Part shown: piece after piece, positions 9,641 through 18,827 of the stretch
Numbering within the stretch: the first letter of the stretch is position 1
Layout of the letters: each line of letters starts with the position of its first letter
Assembly (NCBI GenBank): GCA_937873375.1
Contig: CALMWK010000077.1
Span: forward strand, 1-62,473
DNA: 62,473 nucleotides
From: Candidatus Bathyarchaeota archaeon
Lineage (GTDB): Archaea > Thermoproteota > Bathyarchaeia > Bathyarchaeales > Bathycorpusculaceae
Reading direction: 5' to 3'
Made by a program: the position numbers and the translations under genes
Notes under the pieces: model-generated
Seen by the model: only the letters and a program-made list of their open reading frames with translations
Databases searched by the model: none
What the model was told of the DNA's origin: nothing

Positions 9641-10348
9641 ATGCCAACATTCTTTGAAGAAAAACAGCTTGTAACGCCTGGAGAACTCCTCGCAGAAGGC
9701 GAATACCAAGCTGGAGAAAACACCTACCTAGAAAGCGGTAAAATCTTCTCCGCACGAATCGGACTCGTCGACTGCGACAACAAAAAAGTCAACGTCGTCG
9801 CCCTAAGAGCATTCTACGCTCCCAAACCAGGCGACATAGTCATCGGCTCAGTCATAGAAGTCGGATTCAACGGGTGGACCATCGACATAAAAGCACCCTA
9901 CACAGCGCTTCTCCGCGCATCAGACGTACTCAACAGACCCTTCAAACCCCAAAACGACGAACTCAACCAAGTCCTAGACGCAGGCGACCTGATAGTAGCA
10001 AAAATCGCCTCATACGACAGAGCACACGACCCACAACTAACCGTCGGCGAACCAGGCTTAGGCAAAATCACCCGCGGACAAATAATGCGCGTCACCCCAA
10101 CAAAAATCCCACGAGTCATCGGCAGAAAAGGCTCAATGATTTCCATGATTAAACAAGAAACAGGATGCCAAATCATCCTAGGCCTAAACGGCGTTGTCCT
10201 AGTCACTGGAAAAAATACAGCCGACGAAGACCTCGCCATGGCAGCGATAAAGAAAATTGAAGACGAATCCCACACGACCGGGTTAACCGATCGCATCACA
10301 CAACTGCTAAAAGATGAAAAAGCTAAACGGGAGGAAAATAAAAATTGA
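9641..10348 (+). CDS. rrp4: Exosome complex RNA-binding protein Rrp4
   Basis: S1/KH architecture: [34 protein letters not shown]. Confidence 0.93.
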   Translation: MPTFFEEKQLVTPGELLAEGEYQAGENTYLESGKIFSARIGLVDCDNKKVNVVALRAFYAPKPGDIVIGSVIEVGFNGWTIDIKAPYTALLRASDVLNRPFKPQNDELNQVLDAGDLIVAKIASYDRAHDPQLTVGEPGLGKITRGQIMRVTPTKIPRVIGRKGSMISMIKQETGCQIILGLNGVVLVTGKNTADEDLAMAAIKKIEDESHTTGLTDRITQLLKDEKAKREENKN

Positions 10349-11094
10349 ATGACAAACAAGAAAAACTAATCGACAAAAAAGGCATACGCCTCGACGGAAG
10401 AAAAGCCGACGAGTTAAGGCCACTAAAACTTGAAGTAGGCGTTTTACCTAACGCTGACGGCTCAGCATACGTTGAACATGGAAAAAACAAAATTCTGGTC
10501 GGAGTGTTCGGACCACGCGAAATGCACCCCAAACACCTTTCACGCCCAGACCGTATGGTTCTACGATGCAGATACCACATGGCTCCTTTCAGTGTTCAGG
10601 AACGTAAATCACCCGCACCTTCAAGACGCGAAGTAGAACTCAGCAAAGTCATACGTGAATCCCTTGAACCAGCATTGTTCTTGGAGCTATATCCACGAAC
10701 CGGCATCGATGTGTTCATTGAGGTTTTGCAGGCTGACGGCGGAACCCGATGCGCAAGCATCACCGCAGCGGCTTTAGCCTTGGCTGACTCAGGCATACCC
10801 ATGCGTGACCTAGTGGTTGCGTGTGCAGCAGGCAAAATCGAAGACACAGTTGTCTTGGACCTTTACGATGCCGAGGACAAACTGGGCGCTGCAGATGTTC
10901 CAGTGGCTTACATGCCTAACTTAAACGCTATAACGCTGCTCCAGATGGATGGCACTCTCACTCCTGAAGAGTTCGAGAAAGCCGTGAGCATGGCAACAGA
11001 TGGTTGCAAGCAAATCTACCCCATGCAGAAAGAAGCGTTGAAGACCAAGTATATGCATATTAAAGAAGAAACCCAAGAGGAGACTGAAGAGTAA
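10345..11094 (+). CDS. rrp41: Exosome complex exonuclease Rrp41
   Basis: [37 protein letters not shown] start overlapping the rrp4 stop. Confidence 0.95.
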   Translation: MNDKQEKLIDKKGIRLDGRKADELRPLKLEVGVLPNADGSAYVEHGKNKILVGVFGPREMHPKHLSRPDRMVLRCRYHMAPFSVQERKSPAPSRREVELSKVIRESLEPALFLELYPRTGIDVFIEVLQADGGTRCASITAAALALADSGIPMRDLVVACAAGKIEDTVVLDLYDAEDKLGAADVPVAYMPNLNAITLLQMDGTLTPEEFEKAVSMATDGCKQIYPMQKEALKTKYMHIKEETQEETEE

Positions 11095-11885
11095 TGTCAA
11101 CCCTGATAACTAAAGTTCGACAAAGACAAATAAGCCAACTAATCGAAAAAGGCAAACGCCTCGACGACCGAGCACTGACTGATTACCGAGAAATCAAAAT
11201 TGAAGAAGGCCTAATCGAACGCGCCGAAGGCTCAGCAAAAATTCTTCTGGGCAAAACCGAAGTTCTCGTCGGTGTAAAAGTTGGAACAGGCGAACCATTC
11301 ACTGACACACCCAACGAAGGCGTTTTAACCGTAAACGCAGAACTTGTGCCGCTAGCATCTCCAAGTTTCGAGCCAGGACCACCAGACGAAAACTCCATTG
11401 AACTGGCCAGAATTGTTGACCGTGGAATACGCGAGTCAAAAACCATCGACAACGAGAAACTATGCATTGAACCTGGCAAGAAAGTGTTTGTAGTCTTCGT
11501 AGATGTCTACGTGCTAAATCACGATGGCAACCTCATCGATGCTTCAGCTTTAGCTGCAGTTTCCGCTCTGCTCAACACCAAGATGCCTAATTTCGAAATC
11601 AAAGACGGCGAAGTAAAAATCAAACAAGGCTACACTCCATTGTCCCTGAGAAGTCACCCAGTCACAGTCACTATTGGCAAAATAGGCGACAAACTGGTTG
11701 TAGACTTAGGCTTGGAGGAAGAGCAGGTGATGGACGCACGGCTTTCTATGGCAGTCAAAGACGACGGCAACATTTGTGCAATTCAGAAGGGTGGCTCAGG
11801 CTACTTTACACCGCAACAAATAATAGAAGCTTCAAAGCTTGCTCAAGAAAAAGCCGCTGAAATGCGCAAGAAACTCAAGTGGTGA
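11094..11885 (+). CDS. rrp42: Exosome complex protein Rrp42
   Basis: GKRLDDRALTDYREIKIEEGLIERAEGSAKILLGKTEVLVGVK; RNase PH fold partner of Rrp41. Confidence 0.95.
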   Translation: MSTLITKVRQRQISQLIEKGKRLDDRALTDYREIKIEEGLIERAEGSAKILLGKTEVLVGVKVGTGEPFTDTPNEGVLTVNAELVPLASPSFEPGPPDENSIELARIVDRGIRESKTIDNEKLCIEPGKKVFVVFVDVYVLNHDGNLIDASALAAVSALLNTKMPNFEIKDGEVKIKQGYTPLSLRSHPVTVTIGKIGDKLVVDLGLEEEQVMDARLSMAVKDDGNICAIQKGGSGYFTPQQIIEASKLAQEKAAEMRKKLKW

Positions 11886-11893
11886 AAACAAAA

Positions 11894-12193
11894 ATGGGAA
11901 GGACAAAGAAAGTCGGTCCAACAAGAGGTTTAGGAACCCGCTATGGTTCCACCGTTCGGAAACGCTACATCCAAGTCATCGCTGGTCTGAAGACAGCCCA
12001 CAAGTGTCCACAATGTGGCTTCGTTAGAGTGAAACGCAGAAGCGTCGGTGTCTGGCAATGCGGCAAATGTAGTTTTACTTTCACAGGTGGCGCTTACATG
12101 CCCACTACCAAACTTGGGATTGTAGCTAAGCGTGCAGCGAAAGGCACTCAAGCAGAAACCCCAAAACCGATAGCTGAAGAAGAAAACGCCTAA
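11894..12193 (+). CDS. rpl37ae: 50S ribosomal protein L37Ae (eL43)
   Basis: GRTKKVGPTRGLGTRYGSTVRKRY and CPQC...CGKC zinc ribbon; ATG at 11894 preferred over the ORF-track start 11879. Confidence 0.92.
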   Translation: MGRTKKVGPTRGLGTRYGSTVRKRYIQVIAGLKTAHKCPQCGFVRVKRRSVGVWQCGKCSFTFTGGAYMPTTKLGIVAKRAAKGTQAETPKPIAEEENA

Positions 12194-12235
12194 CCTTCTT
12201 TCTTTTCATTTCTTTTATTTTTCTTTTGTTTGCTT
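12194..12235 (+). terminator. T-rich archaeal-type terminator after the exosome/eL43 operon
   Basis: CTTCTTTCTTTTCATTTCTTTTATTTTTCTTTTG directly after the eL43 stop. Confidence 0.45.
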
Positions 12236-12287
12236 AACCTATTTTAGATTCATCCGCTTTTAGTTCAGCTATGGAAGCTAAAAAGGC

Positions 12288-12542
12288 ATGAAAGCCAAGG
12301 CTACTGTTCGCTTGCTGTTCACCTCAGAAAAACACTTGAACGCGCTCATAAATGCGTTAACACCTGAAATCAACAAGCAAATTACCACCCGTTCCAAAAC
12401 AACATTGACAAAGGAAAACCGGTTCTTGGTGTTGGACGTGGAAGCAAACGACACCGTTGCTCTAAGGGCAGCGTTGAATTCTTACCTTAGATGGATAAAC
12501 TCCACCACGAACGTTTTAGAAACTTTAGAGCACAACTTATAG
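12288..12542 (+). CDS. pcc1: KEOPS complex subunit Pcc1
   Basis: Small two-domain Pcc1 pattern ...LALINALTPE..., RFLVLDVEANDTVALRAALNSYLRWI. Confidence 0.85.
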   Translation: MKAKATVRLLFTSEKHLNALINALTPEINKQITTRSKTTLTKENRFLVLDVEANDTVALRAALNSYLRWINSTTNVLETLEHNL

Positions 12543-12571
12543 AGATCTGCCACAGATTCTACTGTGTTCAT

Positions 12572-13183
12572 TCACTGCAACTTTTTCGATTTACAGAGAT
12601 AACATCCAGGCTTGTCGGTAATGTGGATTTCTTTGAATCCTGCTTGTTTCAGCAACTGCACCATTGCCGTTTTCTCAGGCAGTTCATCATGGGCAACTAC
12701 TGACGCCGCATTGTGGTGATGTGCCCTTATTTCTTCACTGCTCAGTGCATGTGCTATGATAAGTGTTCCTTCTGGCTTGAGTACGTGGTTCATCTGGCGT
12801 AGGGCTGCTTCTTTGTTTTCGATATGTGGGAACAAGCCAAAGCAGATCACAGCGTCGAACGACTCCGCGGGGAAATCAAGTTTTTCAGCCTGCTGAATGG
12901 CAAAGCTGATGTTTGAAAGATGGGCATATTTTGCTTTGCAGGCTTCAATCATTTTCTCGGCGAAATCAACAGCCACAACACCACCGCTTGGACCTACCTG
13001 TTGGAGCAGAAACGGGATCAAGATTCCCGTGCCAGTGCCTACGTCTAGGACTCTCTGTCCCTTAGAGAGTCCAAATTTGGGTACAAGCTGTTCTGTGAAC
13101 TTCAGGAGTTTTTCGGTTCGGGTTTGTTTGTCCCATGTGTTTGCGAGTTCGTTGAAAAAAGTTCGGCGGTTTGTCATCTGCAA
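12572..13183 (-). CDS. Class I SAM-dependent methyltransferase
   Basis: RVLDVGTGTGILIPFLL, VAVDFAEKMIEACK. Confidence 0.88.
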   Translation of the reverse strand: MQMTNRRTFFNELANTWDKQTRTEKLLKFTEQLVPKFGLSKGQRVLDVGTGTGILIPFLLQQVGPSGGVVAVDFAEKMIEACKAKYAHLSNISFAIQQAEKLDFPAESFDAVICFGLFPHIENKEAALRQMNHVLKPEGTLIIAHALSSEEIRAHHHNAASVVAHDELPEKTAMVQLLKQAGFKEIHITDKPGCYLCKSKKLQ

Positions 13184-13206
13184 TTCACTTTGACGCTTTT
13201 CGCTTT

Positions 13207-13764
13207 TTATTTGCTGGTTTGTTTAGTCGTGATGTTTCTGGATTTTAGTGCCAGTATCAGGAAGATTCCGATTGCTCCGCCGATTACGCCGCCTATTGTG
13301 TGTAGCCCTGCCCAGCCGAGGACTCCGCCCCAATTTGCCAACGCCGGTCCAGCCATGAAGAATGTGCCAATTAGGTATCCTGCTACAGCCGCTGAAACAA
13401 TTGCAGCTACCATCATGCTCACGCCTGTGTAGATTGATTTTTTAAAGGCATTATCGTATCCCATGAGCTTCGTCATTAAATCGAAGACTATGCTTGCTGC
13501 AGTGAAGCCTAAGAAGTGGATGCCGCCTCCAAGTGCAAAATTTATGGCTGTGGCTATTAAGCCGACTGCGGTTATGGCTCCAAGTTTTCTTATCCACCAC
13601 GCCGCTATGATTAGCACTGAAAAGCCTATGAGGTCGCAGAGGAAGGGAAGCCCGGTCATTCGGAAGAATATGGGTGAGAAAATGAGGTTTAGTACGCCCC
13701 AGAGGGCTGCACATAGTGCTATTGCCGCTACATCTCGACTGTTGAAGTACGTCACATCATACAC
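13207..13764 (-). CDS. Integral membrane protein, ECF transporter S-component-like
   Basis: ~185 aa, about six hydrophobic segments, small-residue rich; resembles ECF S components. Confidence 0.6.
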   Translation of the reverse strand: MYDVTYFNSRDVAAIALCAALWGVLNLIFSPIFFRMTGLPFLCDLIGFSVLIIAAWWIRKLGAITAVGLIATAINFALGGGIHFLGFTAASIVFDLMTKLMGYDNAFKKSIYTGVSMMVAAIVSAAVAGYLIGTFFMAGPALANWGGVLGWAGLHTIGGVIGGAIGIFLILALKSRNITTKQTSK

Positions 13765-13766
13765 CT

Positions 13767-13798
13767 TAGTATTACGTTTTTATAAAAACGTAATACTA
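13767..13798. promoter_or_regulatory. 32-bp perfect palindrome centred on a TATA-like core
   Basis: TAGTATTACGTTTTTATAAAAACGTAATACTA equals its reverse complement; just upstream of the minus-strand gene starting at 13764. Confidence 0.7.
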
Positions 13799-13875
13799 TT
13801 TTGTATTTAACTTTTCCGGTGCCTCAAAACTTTCCAACGAATGTACACTTGCGTTTTTCTGCTTTCATAGGACAC

Positions 13876-14943
13876 TCATTTCTCGCGCAGAGCTTTAGGT
13901 ATGTACGCACATTGAGGGTCTTCGCCGAATATGTCGCCTGTATAGAATAGAGCCGATGTTCTGCATCCACCGCAGATGTCGCGGAACTCGCACACGCCGC
14001 ATTTGCCTTTAAGGTTGCTTTTATCCCTGATTTTCGCAAAGAACTCCGAAGACTGCATGCCATCCCAGATACTTTTGAGCGACTGTGTTTTGACGTTTCC
14101 AAGCCTGTAAACATCGTTAAAGCTGCAGGGTATGACTTCGCCGTTTTCCGCCACACTCATGAATTTTCCTAAGAAACACCTGCCCAAGAAGAAATGGTTA
14201 AACCAGTTGTCAAAATCAGGCATGCCCCTTTGTTTCGCTACACGAGCAAAAGACGGATAGTACACGTTAATTTCAGGTTTACCCTTGTACTTTGACCGCA
14301 AGTCGTAGAGTTTGTTCCATGCCCACTCATGCTGTTGCGCTGAAGGCGCCGCTTTGAGACTGGTTTTGTCTTTGTTGTATGGGATGAAACCGTGGTAGAT
14401 GACCCATCGGGCACTATACTTCTGCGCCAAATCCAGCACATTTGTGAAGTCTTCCTCGTTAACGTTTGTGACTTGTTCGTTGACGTTGGCAAACGTGTAG
14501 ACCAAGCAGTTCAAAAGTTTCTCCTTTGAAAGTTTCTCAATTGCCGAAACCGCGCTTTTGTAAGCACCTTTCCCACGGACAAGGTCGTTTGTTGCTTCAG
14601 CGCCGTCTATGCTGACTGACACTTTTGTCTCGTTTTTGACGACCTTATCCAAGGTTTTATCGTCAAGTAAGCGTCCGTCGGTTATGATGCTTGTGTTCAA
14701 CCCAATTTTTCTAGCGTACTCAATTATTTCAAAGAGGTCTTTGCGCAGAAGTGCCTCTCCCCCAGTGATTCCGAAGAAGCTTGCGCCGAACTCGTAGGCT
14801 TGGTCAACAATTCGTTTGGCGCTTGCAGTGTCTACTTCGTCTGGAAAAGCTGGTTTGGACGCGGAAGCGCAGTGTACACAGTTAAAGTTGCAGGCGAAGG
14901 TACATCGCCAAGGCACAATATACAGGGGTCCTTTTCTTTCCAA
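13876..14943 (-). CDS. Radical SAM protein with SPASM-type C-terminal cysteine domain
   Basis: CNFNCVHC core and C-terminal CGVCEFRDICGGCR...C. Confidence 0.88.
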   Translation of the reverse strand: MERKGPLYIVPWRCTFACNFNCVHCASASKPAFPDEVDTASAKRIVDQAYEFGASFFGITGGEALLRKDLFEIIEYARKIGLNTSIITDGRLLDDKTLDKVVKNETKVSVSIDGAEATNDLVRGKGAYKSAVSAIEKLSKEKLLNCLVYTFANVNEQVTNVNEEDFTNVLDLAQKYSARWVIYHGFIPYNKDKTSLKAAPSAQQHEWAWNKLYDLRSKYKGKPEINVYYPSFARVAKQRGMPDFDNWFNHFFLGRCFLGKFMSVAENGEVIPCSFNDVYRLGNVKTQSLKSIWDGMQSSEFFAKIRDKSNLKGKCGVCEFRDICGGCRTSALFYTGDIFGEDPQCAYIPKALREK

Positions 14944-14978
14944 TCCATCAGACTCCTATTCTTTCAGAAAGACAGTTG

Positions 14979-15965
14979 TTAAAGTTTATAGAGATTCCCC
15001 ACACTATTCCAAACAAACGCATTCGGCATCACGTTAGCTATGGCGCACATTCCTCGCCAACCCGTGCAATGCGAAGGCACTACCAATTTTGGATTTATCT
15101 TTTTTAGCTCGTCCACGGTTTGTCCAATTCTACTCTCGTTTTCTTTCCCAGCCAGATGAAAGCCACCCATTACCGCGTAGACTTTTGTGGTTCCAGTGAT
15201 TTTTCGTGCATAAGCTACAGTGTTAATTATGCCCGCGTGAGCGCAACCAGAGAGAACAACCAACCCCTTCCCTTTGACGTTAATGATTACCGCGCGGTCA
15301 TCCAAAATCACCGGATCAGGTACCCATGCCCCATTCACCCATGTTCTATGGTGCAAGTAACCCTTCTCAAAACTGGTTTCACGCGGAATTTCACCTGACA
15401 CAAAAACCCTGCCGTCAGCTATCGCGAACGGTTTTTTGGTGTTGATTAGTTGTGCAGAGCCTAACTGTTCTTTCGTGGGAAACGTGGTGTATGGTCTAAT
15501 TGTTCCGTCTTGGTTTGCGGTTCCTCTTTTTTTGAACATGTCCTCATGGACGATAATCGGCAGGTTAACCTTGTTAATTTCCTTCAACGCAGAGAGAAGT
15601 CCACCGAAATGGTCATAATGCCCATGGGACAAAACAATGCATTCTACTTCAGCCATGTCTATGCCCATGCGCTTCGCGTTCTCAACGACGCCTTCGTGGC
15701 TGCCGCCTGTGTCAAACAGGATTGTGTTTGTTTTTCCTTCGGAAAATACGCGGATTAACATTGCAAACCCGTGTTGCGCTTCTGGCAATTGCGAGTGTGT
15801 TTTTGTCCATTCTTCGCCATACCGCGTTTTGGTCCATTGCCGAAATGATTGAACCTCTTTTTTGTCTACCGTGGAGAGGAAATCAATCGAGTTATCCACT
15901 AAACTGAGCACTTCTACCCTGTCAACTTCTTTTATTGTGACGGGTTGGCGATTAGTTATGCTCAT
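14979..15965 (-). CDS. MBL-fold metallohydrolase (DHPMP-synthase-like)
   Basis: LSHGHYDHFGG motif; likely start ATG at 15965 (MSITNRQP), avoiding overlap with the upstream regulator. Confidence 0.85.
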   Translation of the reverse strand: MSITNRQPVTIKEVDRVEVLSLVDNSIDFLSTVDKKEVQSFRQWTKTRYGEEWTKTHSQLPEAQHGFAMLIRVFSEGKTNTILFDTGGSHEGVVENAKRMGIDMAEVECIVLSHGHYDHFGGLLSALKEINKVNLPIIVHEDMFKKRGTANQDGTIRPYTTFPTKEQLGSAQLINTKKPFAIADGRVFVSGEIPRETSFEKGYLHHRTWVNGAWVPDPVILDDRAVIINVKGKGLVVLSGCAHAGIINTVAYARKITGTTKVYAVMGGFHLAGKENESRIGQTVDELKKINPKLVVPSHCTGWRGMCAIANVMPNAFVWNSVGNLYKL

Positions 15966-15978
15966 CTTGTTTTCACTT

Positions 15979-16548
15979 TTAGAGCGTGCCTTTGTACTGC
16001 TCCGTTGTTGGGCAGCCCACACACTTTTGGCTTTTATATCGTCTACATGGGTTACAGTCAACTTCGCATGGTGTGATGGTTTTTTCTTGGTGTGCCAGAT
16101 TTTCTCTGACTTGCAGGAAAGGCGAAAAGTACATGTCACTTATGGGGTAAAATTCTGACCTGCGGATTCCTTTGCTGCATCTTAGGGAACATTTTTCCAT
16201 GGAGATGCTCTCTAAGGTTTCTTGGTTTTCCGCGATAACTACGGCGATTAGGTTGTAGCCGCCTATTGTTTTGAAGATTTGGACCACGCGGGGGCAGTCT
16301 TTGAATCTGTCAAGCAGGTTTTGCATAGATTCTGCGCTTTCCATTTCCAACATGACAATTGCTGGGTGAAGACCCAGAGCGTTTGGGTTAATTAGGGCTG
16401 CAACTTTGATGGTGCCTTTGTTTATGAGTTTTTCCAGTCTCTTCTTGGTTCCCATGCTGGTAAACCCAATGGTTTTGGACAAGTCATTTAGGGTGGTTCG
16501 TCCGTCTTCTTGGAGTTGGGCAACTATTTTTTTGTCAATTGAGTCCAA
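15979..16548 (-). CDS. Lrp/AsnC-type transcriptional regulator with C-terminal Cys cluster
   Basis: DSIDKKIVAQLQEDGRTTLNDLSKTIG HTH; C-terminus CEVDCNPCRRYKSQKCVGCPT. Confidence 0.85.
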   Translation of the reverse strand: MDSIDKKIVAQLQEDGRTTLNDLSKTIGFTSMGTKKRLEKLINKGTIKVAALINPNALGLHPAIVMLEMESAESMQNLLDRFKDCPRVVQIFKTIGGYNLIAVVIAENQETLESISMEKCSLRCSKGIRRSEFYPISDMYFSPFLQVRENLAHQEKTITPCEVDCNPCRRYKSQKCVGCPTTEQYKGTL

Positions 16549-16574
16549 ACTGTTCGCCTGTTTACTTTATCAAC

Positions 16575-16596
16575 GTAAACTATTAATAAGGTTTAC
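16575..16596. promoter_or_regulatory. Inverted repeat GTAAAC-N10-GTTTAC in divergent promoter
   Basis: GTAAACTATTAATAAGGTTTAC between the Lrp-like regulator (-) and mrp-like gene (+). Confidence 0.5.
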
Positions 16597-16639
16597 CTAA
16601 TAAACAACTGGCAACAAATCTGTTAGGTAGTGAAAGAAC

Positions 16640-17536
16640 ATGGCAAACCCACCCAAACATGTAAACAGCACCGAAGAATGTGACTCATGTCCAACATCCG
16701 ATGGATGCGACGACCAAAGAAAACAACAATGTGAACAAGAACACAAGCTGAAGTTAAATTTGGGCAGGGTTAAGTACAAAATAGCTGTCATCAGCGGCAA
16801 AGGTGGCGTCGGAAAAAGTACCGTAACCGCAAACCTTGCAATGGCGTTTGCAATGAAAGGTGATAAAGTCGGTGTTGTTGACGCTGACATTCACGGTCCA
16901 TGCATACCTAAGATGCTGGGTTTAAAAGGGCAAACTCTGAAAAGCGGACCTGATGGCTCGCTAAGTCCCGTCACTGGTCGTTTAGGAATAAAAGCTGTAT
17001 CTATGGACTTTTTGCTTCCAAATGATGAGGCGCCCATAATTTGGCGTGGTCCCCTGAAAATGCGTGCTATCCAGCAATTCTTGTCTGATGTAGCGTGGGG
17101 TGAACTTGACTATTTACTTGTAGACCTGCCGCCTGGAACTGGCGACGAACCGCTAAGTGTCATGCAGCTGATGCCAGATATGGATGGCGTTGTAATAGTG
17201 ACGATGCCCTCCGAGGTTTCTGAAGCAGTCGTTAAAAAATCTGTTTCCTTCGCTAAACAAGTCGGCGTTCCGGTTATCGGCATAATCGAGAATATGAGTG
17301 GTTTTGTCTGTCCTGACTGCGGAGCCAAAATTGACATTTTCAAAGCTGGCGGAGGCAAACGAATCGCCGATAGCATGACTGTTCCGTATCTGGGGTCAAT
17401 ACCCATAGATCCTAAGATTTGTAATGACTCTGACGGAGGTTTATCTTTCATGGCTGAAAAGTCGGCTTCACCAGCAGCCAAAGCGTTCGGGGAAATTGTC
17501 AAGAAAATTGAACAAGCTTTGGAAAACAAAAAATGA
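16640..17536 (+). CDS. Mrp/NBP35 family Fe-S carrier ATPase with N-terminal Cys-rich segment
   Basis: SGKGGVGKSTVTANLA, DADIHGPCIPKMLG, C-terminal CPDCG. Confidence 0.93.
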   Translation: MANPPKHVNSTEECDSCPTSDGCDDQRKQQCEQEHKLKLNLGRVKYKIAVISGKGGVGKSTVTANLAMAFAMKGDKVGVVDADIHGPCIPKMLGLKGQTLKSGPDGSLSPVTGRLGIKAVSMDFLLPNDEAPIIWRGPLKMRAIQQFLSDVAWGELDYLLVDLPPGTGDEPLSVMQLMPDMDGVVIVTMPSEVSEAVVKKSVSFAKQVGVPVIGIIENMSGFVCPDCGAKIDIFKAGGGKRIADSMTVPYLGSIPIDPKICNDSDGGLSFMAEKSASPAAKAFGEIVKKIEQALENKK

Positions 17537-17574
17537 GTATGAAATTGTAACAAAAAAAGGATTGTGAGAAAAAA

Positions 17575-17952
17575 ATGAAAATTTGTGTAACCGCGTCAAC
17601 AGGCACAATAGACGCCCAAATCGATCCACGGTTTGGCAGATGTGCCTACTTTGTAGTTGTGGACTCTGAAACCATGCAGTTTGAAGCTGTCCCAAACTTG
17701 GCTTCAGGTGCAAGTGGTGGTGCAGGAATCCAAGCTGCCCAAGCAGTCGCCAATAAAGGAGCAAAGGTAGTTTTAACTGGAGATGTTGGACCTAACGCTT
17801 TTCACGCGTTGTCAGCTGCTGGCATAGAAATCGTGACAGGTGTTTCTGGCTCTGTCAAAGAGGCTGTTGAAAAGTTCAAGAGGGGCGACTTCAAGAAAAC
17901 TGGCGCACCCACCGTTGGCGACCATGCTGGTGTAAGCAAAACACAACGTTAG
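17575..17952 (+). CDS. NifX/NifB-like (dinitrogenase Fe-Mo cofactor family) protein
   Basis: MKICVTASTGTIDAQIDPRFGRCAYFVVVD...GAGIQAAQAVANKGAKVVLTGDVGPNAF. Confidence 0.9.
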   Translation: MKICVTASTGTIDAQIDPRFGRCAYFVVVDSETMQFEAVPNLASGASGGAGIQAAQAVANKGAKVVLTGDVGPNAFHALSAAGIEIVTGVSGSVKEAVEKFKRGDFKKTGAPTVGDHAGVSKTQR

Positions 17953-17990
17953 AAGTGCTGCTTGTTGAACTTGCCGAAAGAGTGTCCTGT

Positions 17991-18827
17991 ATGATTGTGA
18001 CCGTTGCAAGCGGAAAAGGCGGAACTGGCAAGACATCCGTAGCTGTGAACCTAGCTCTCTCAATAGAGAACGTTCAACTTCTAGACTGTGACGTCGAAGA
18101 ACCAAACGCCCATCTGTTCTTGCATCCAGAATTGCTCAAAACCGAACCCGTTTACACCTTTATTCCCTTTGTTAACCAAGAGTTATGCGACCACTGCGGA
18201 GTATGCTCCAAGTTCTGTCAATACCATGCCCTGTTTACCAGCCCAAACAATGTTCTAGTTTTTCCCGAGCTTTGCCACAGCTGTGGTGGCTGTATGATAG
18301 TTTGTCCAAAAAAAGCAATTACGGAGACAAAGAATAGAATTGGGAAACTAAATTTTTGTGCTGCTGAAGACTTGACGCTTGTTTACGGGGAACTTGAAAT
18401 AGGCAAGCCCATGTCAGTTCCAATTATAAAAGCCGTCAAGAAGCAGATGGATAAAAGTAAAAATGTGATTATTGATTCTCCACCTGGAACCTCATGCCCC
18501 TTCATTGAAACTGTTCGAGGCAGTGACTTCTGTGTTCTCGTAACGGAGCCTACACCTTTTGGTTTACACGATTTGAAGATAACTGTTCAGGTGTTACGTA
18601 AAATGATTGTTCCCTTCGGCGTTGTTGTTAACCGTGCAGGAGTAGGCGACAACAAAGTCTACGAATATTGCCAGCAAGAAAACATTCCGATATTGCTGGA
18701 AATTCCTTACCAAAGAAAAATCGCCGAGCTCTACTCAAGAGGCATTCCCTTCAGCCAAGAAATGCCTGAGTGGACAGAAAAGTTTCAAACGCTTTATAGC
18801 GACATAGGGAAGTTGGTTAAAAAATGA
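17991..18827 (+). CDS. MinD/ParA-family ATPase with inserted 2x[4Fe-4S] ferredoxin domain (copy 1)
   Basis: ASGKGGTGKTS; CDHCGVCSKFC and CHSCGGCMIVCP; internal ATG 17991 preferred over 17955. Confidence 0.9.
   Translation: MIVTVASGKGGTGKTSVAVNLALSIENVQLLDCDVEEPNAHLFLHPELLKTEPVYTFIPFVNQELCDHCGVCSKFCQYHALFTSPNNVLVFPELCHSCGGCMIVCPKKAITETKNRIGKLNFCAAEDLTLVYGELEIGKPMSVPIIKAVKKQMDKSKNVIIDSPPGTSCPFIETVRGSDFCVLVTEPTPFGLHDLKITVQVLRKMIVPFGVVVNRAGVGDNKVYEYCQQENIPILLEIPYQRKIAELYSRGIPFSQEMPEWTEKFQTLYSDIGKLVKK

Noticed and set aside
9874-10152. 92-aa Arg/Thr-rich ORF inside rrp4
   Set aside because: Out-of-frame composition artefact
12194-12287. Short rpoP gene between eL43 and pcc1
   Set aside because: The gap is too short and T-rich; no CxxC zinc-ribbon frame is present
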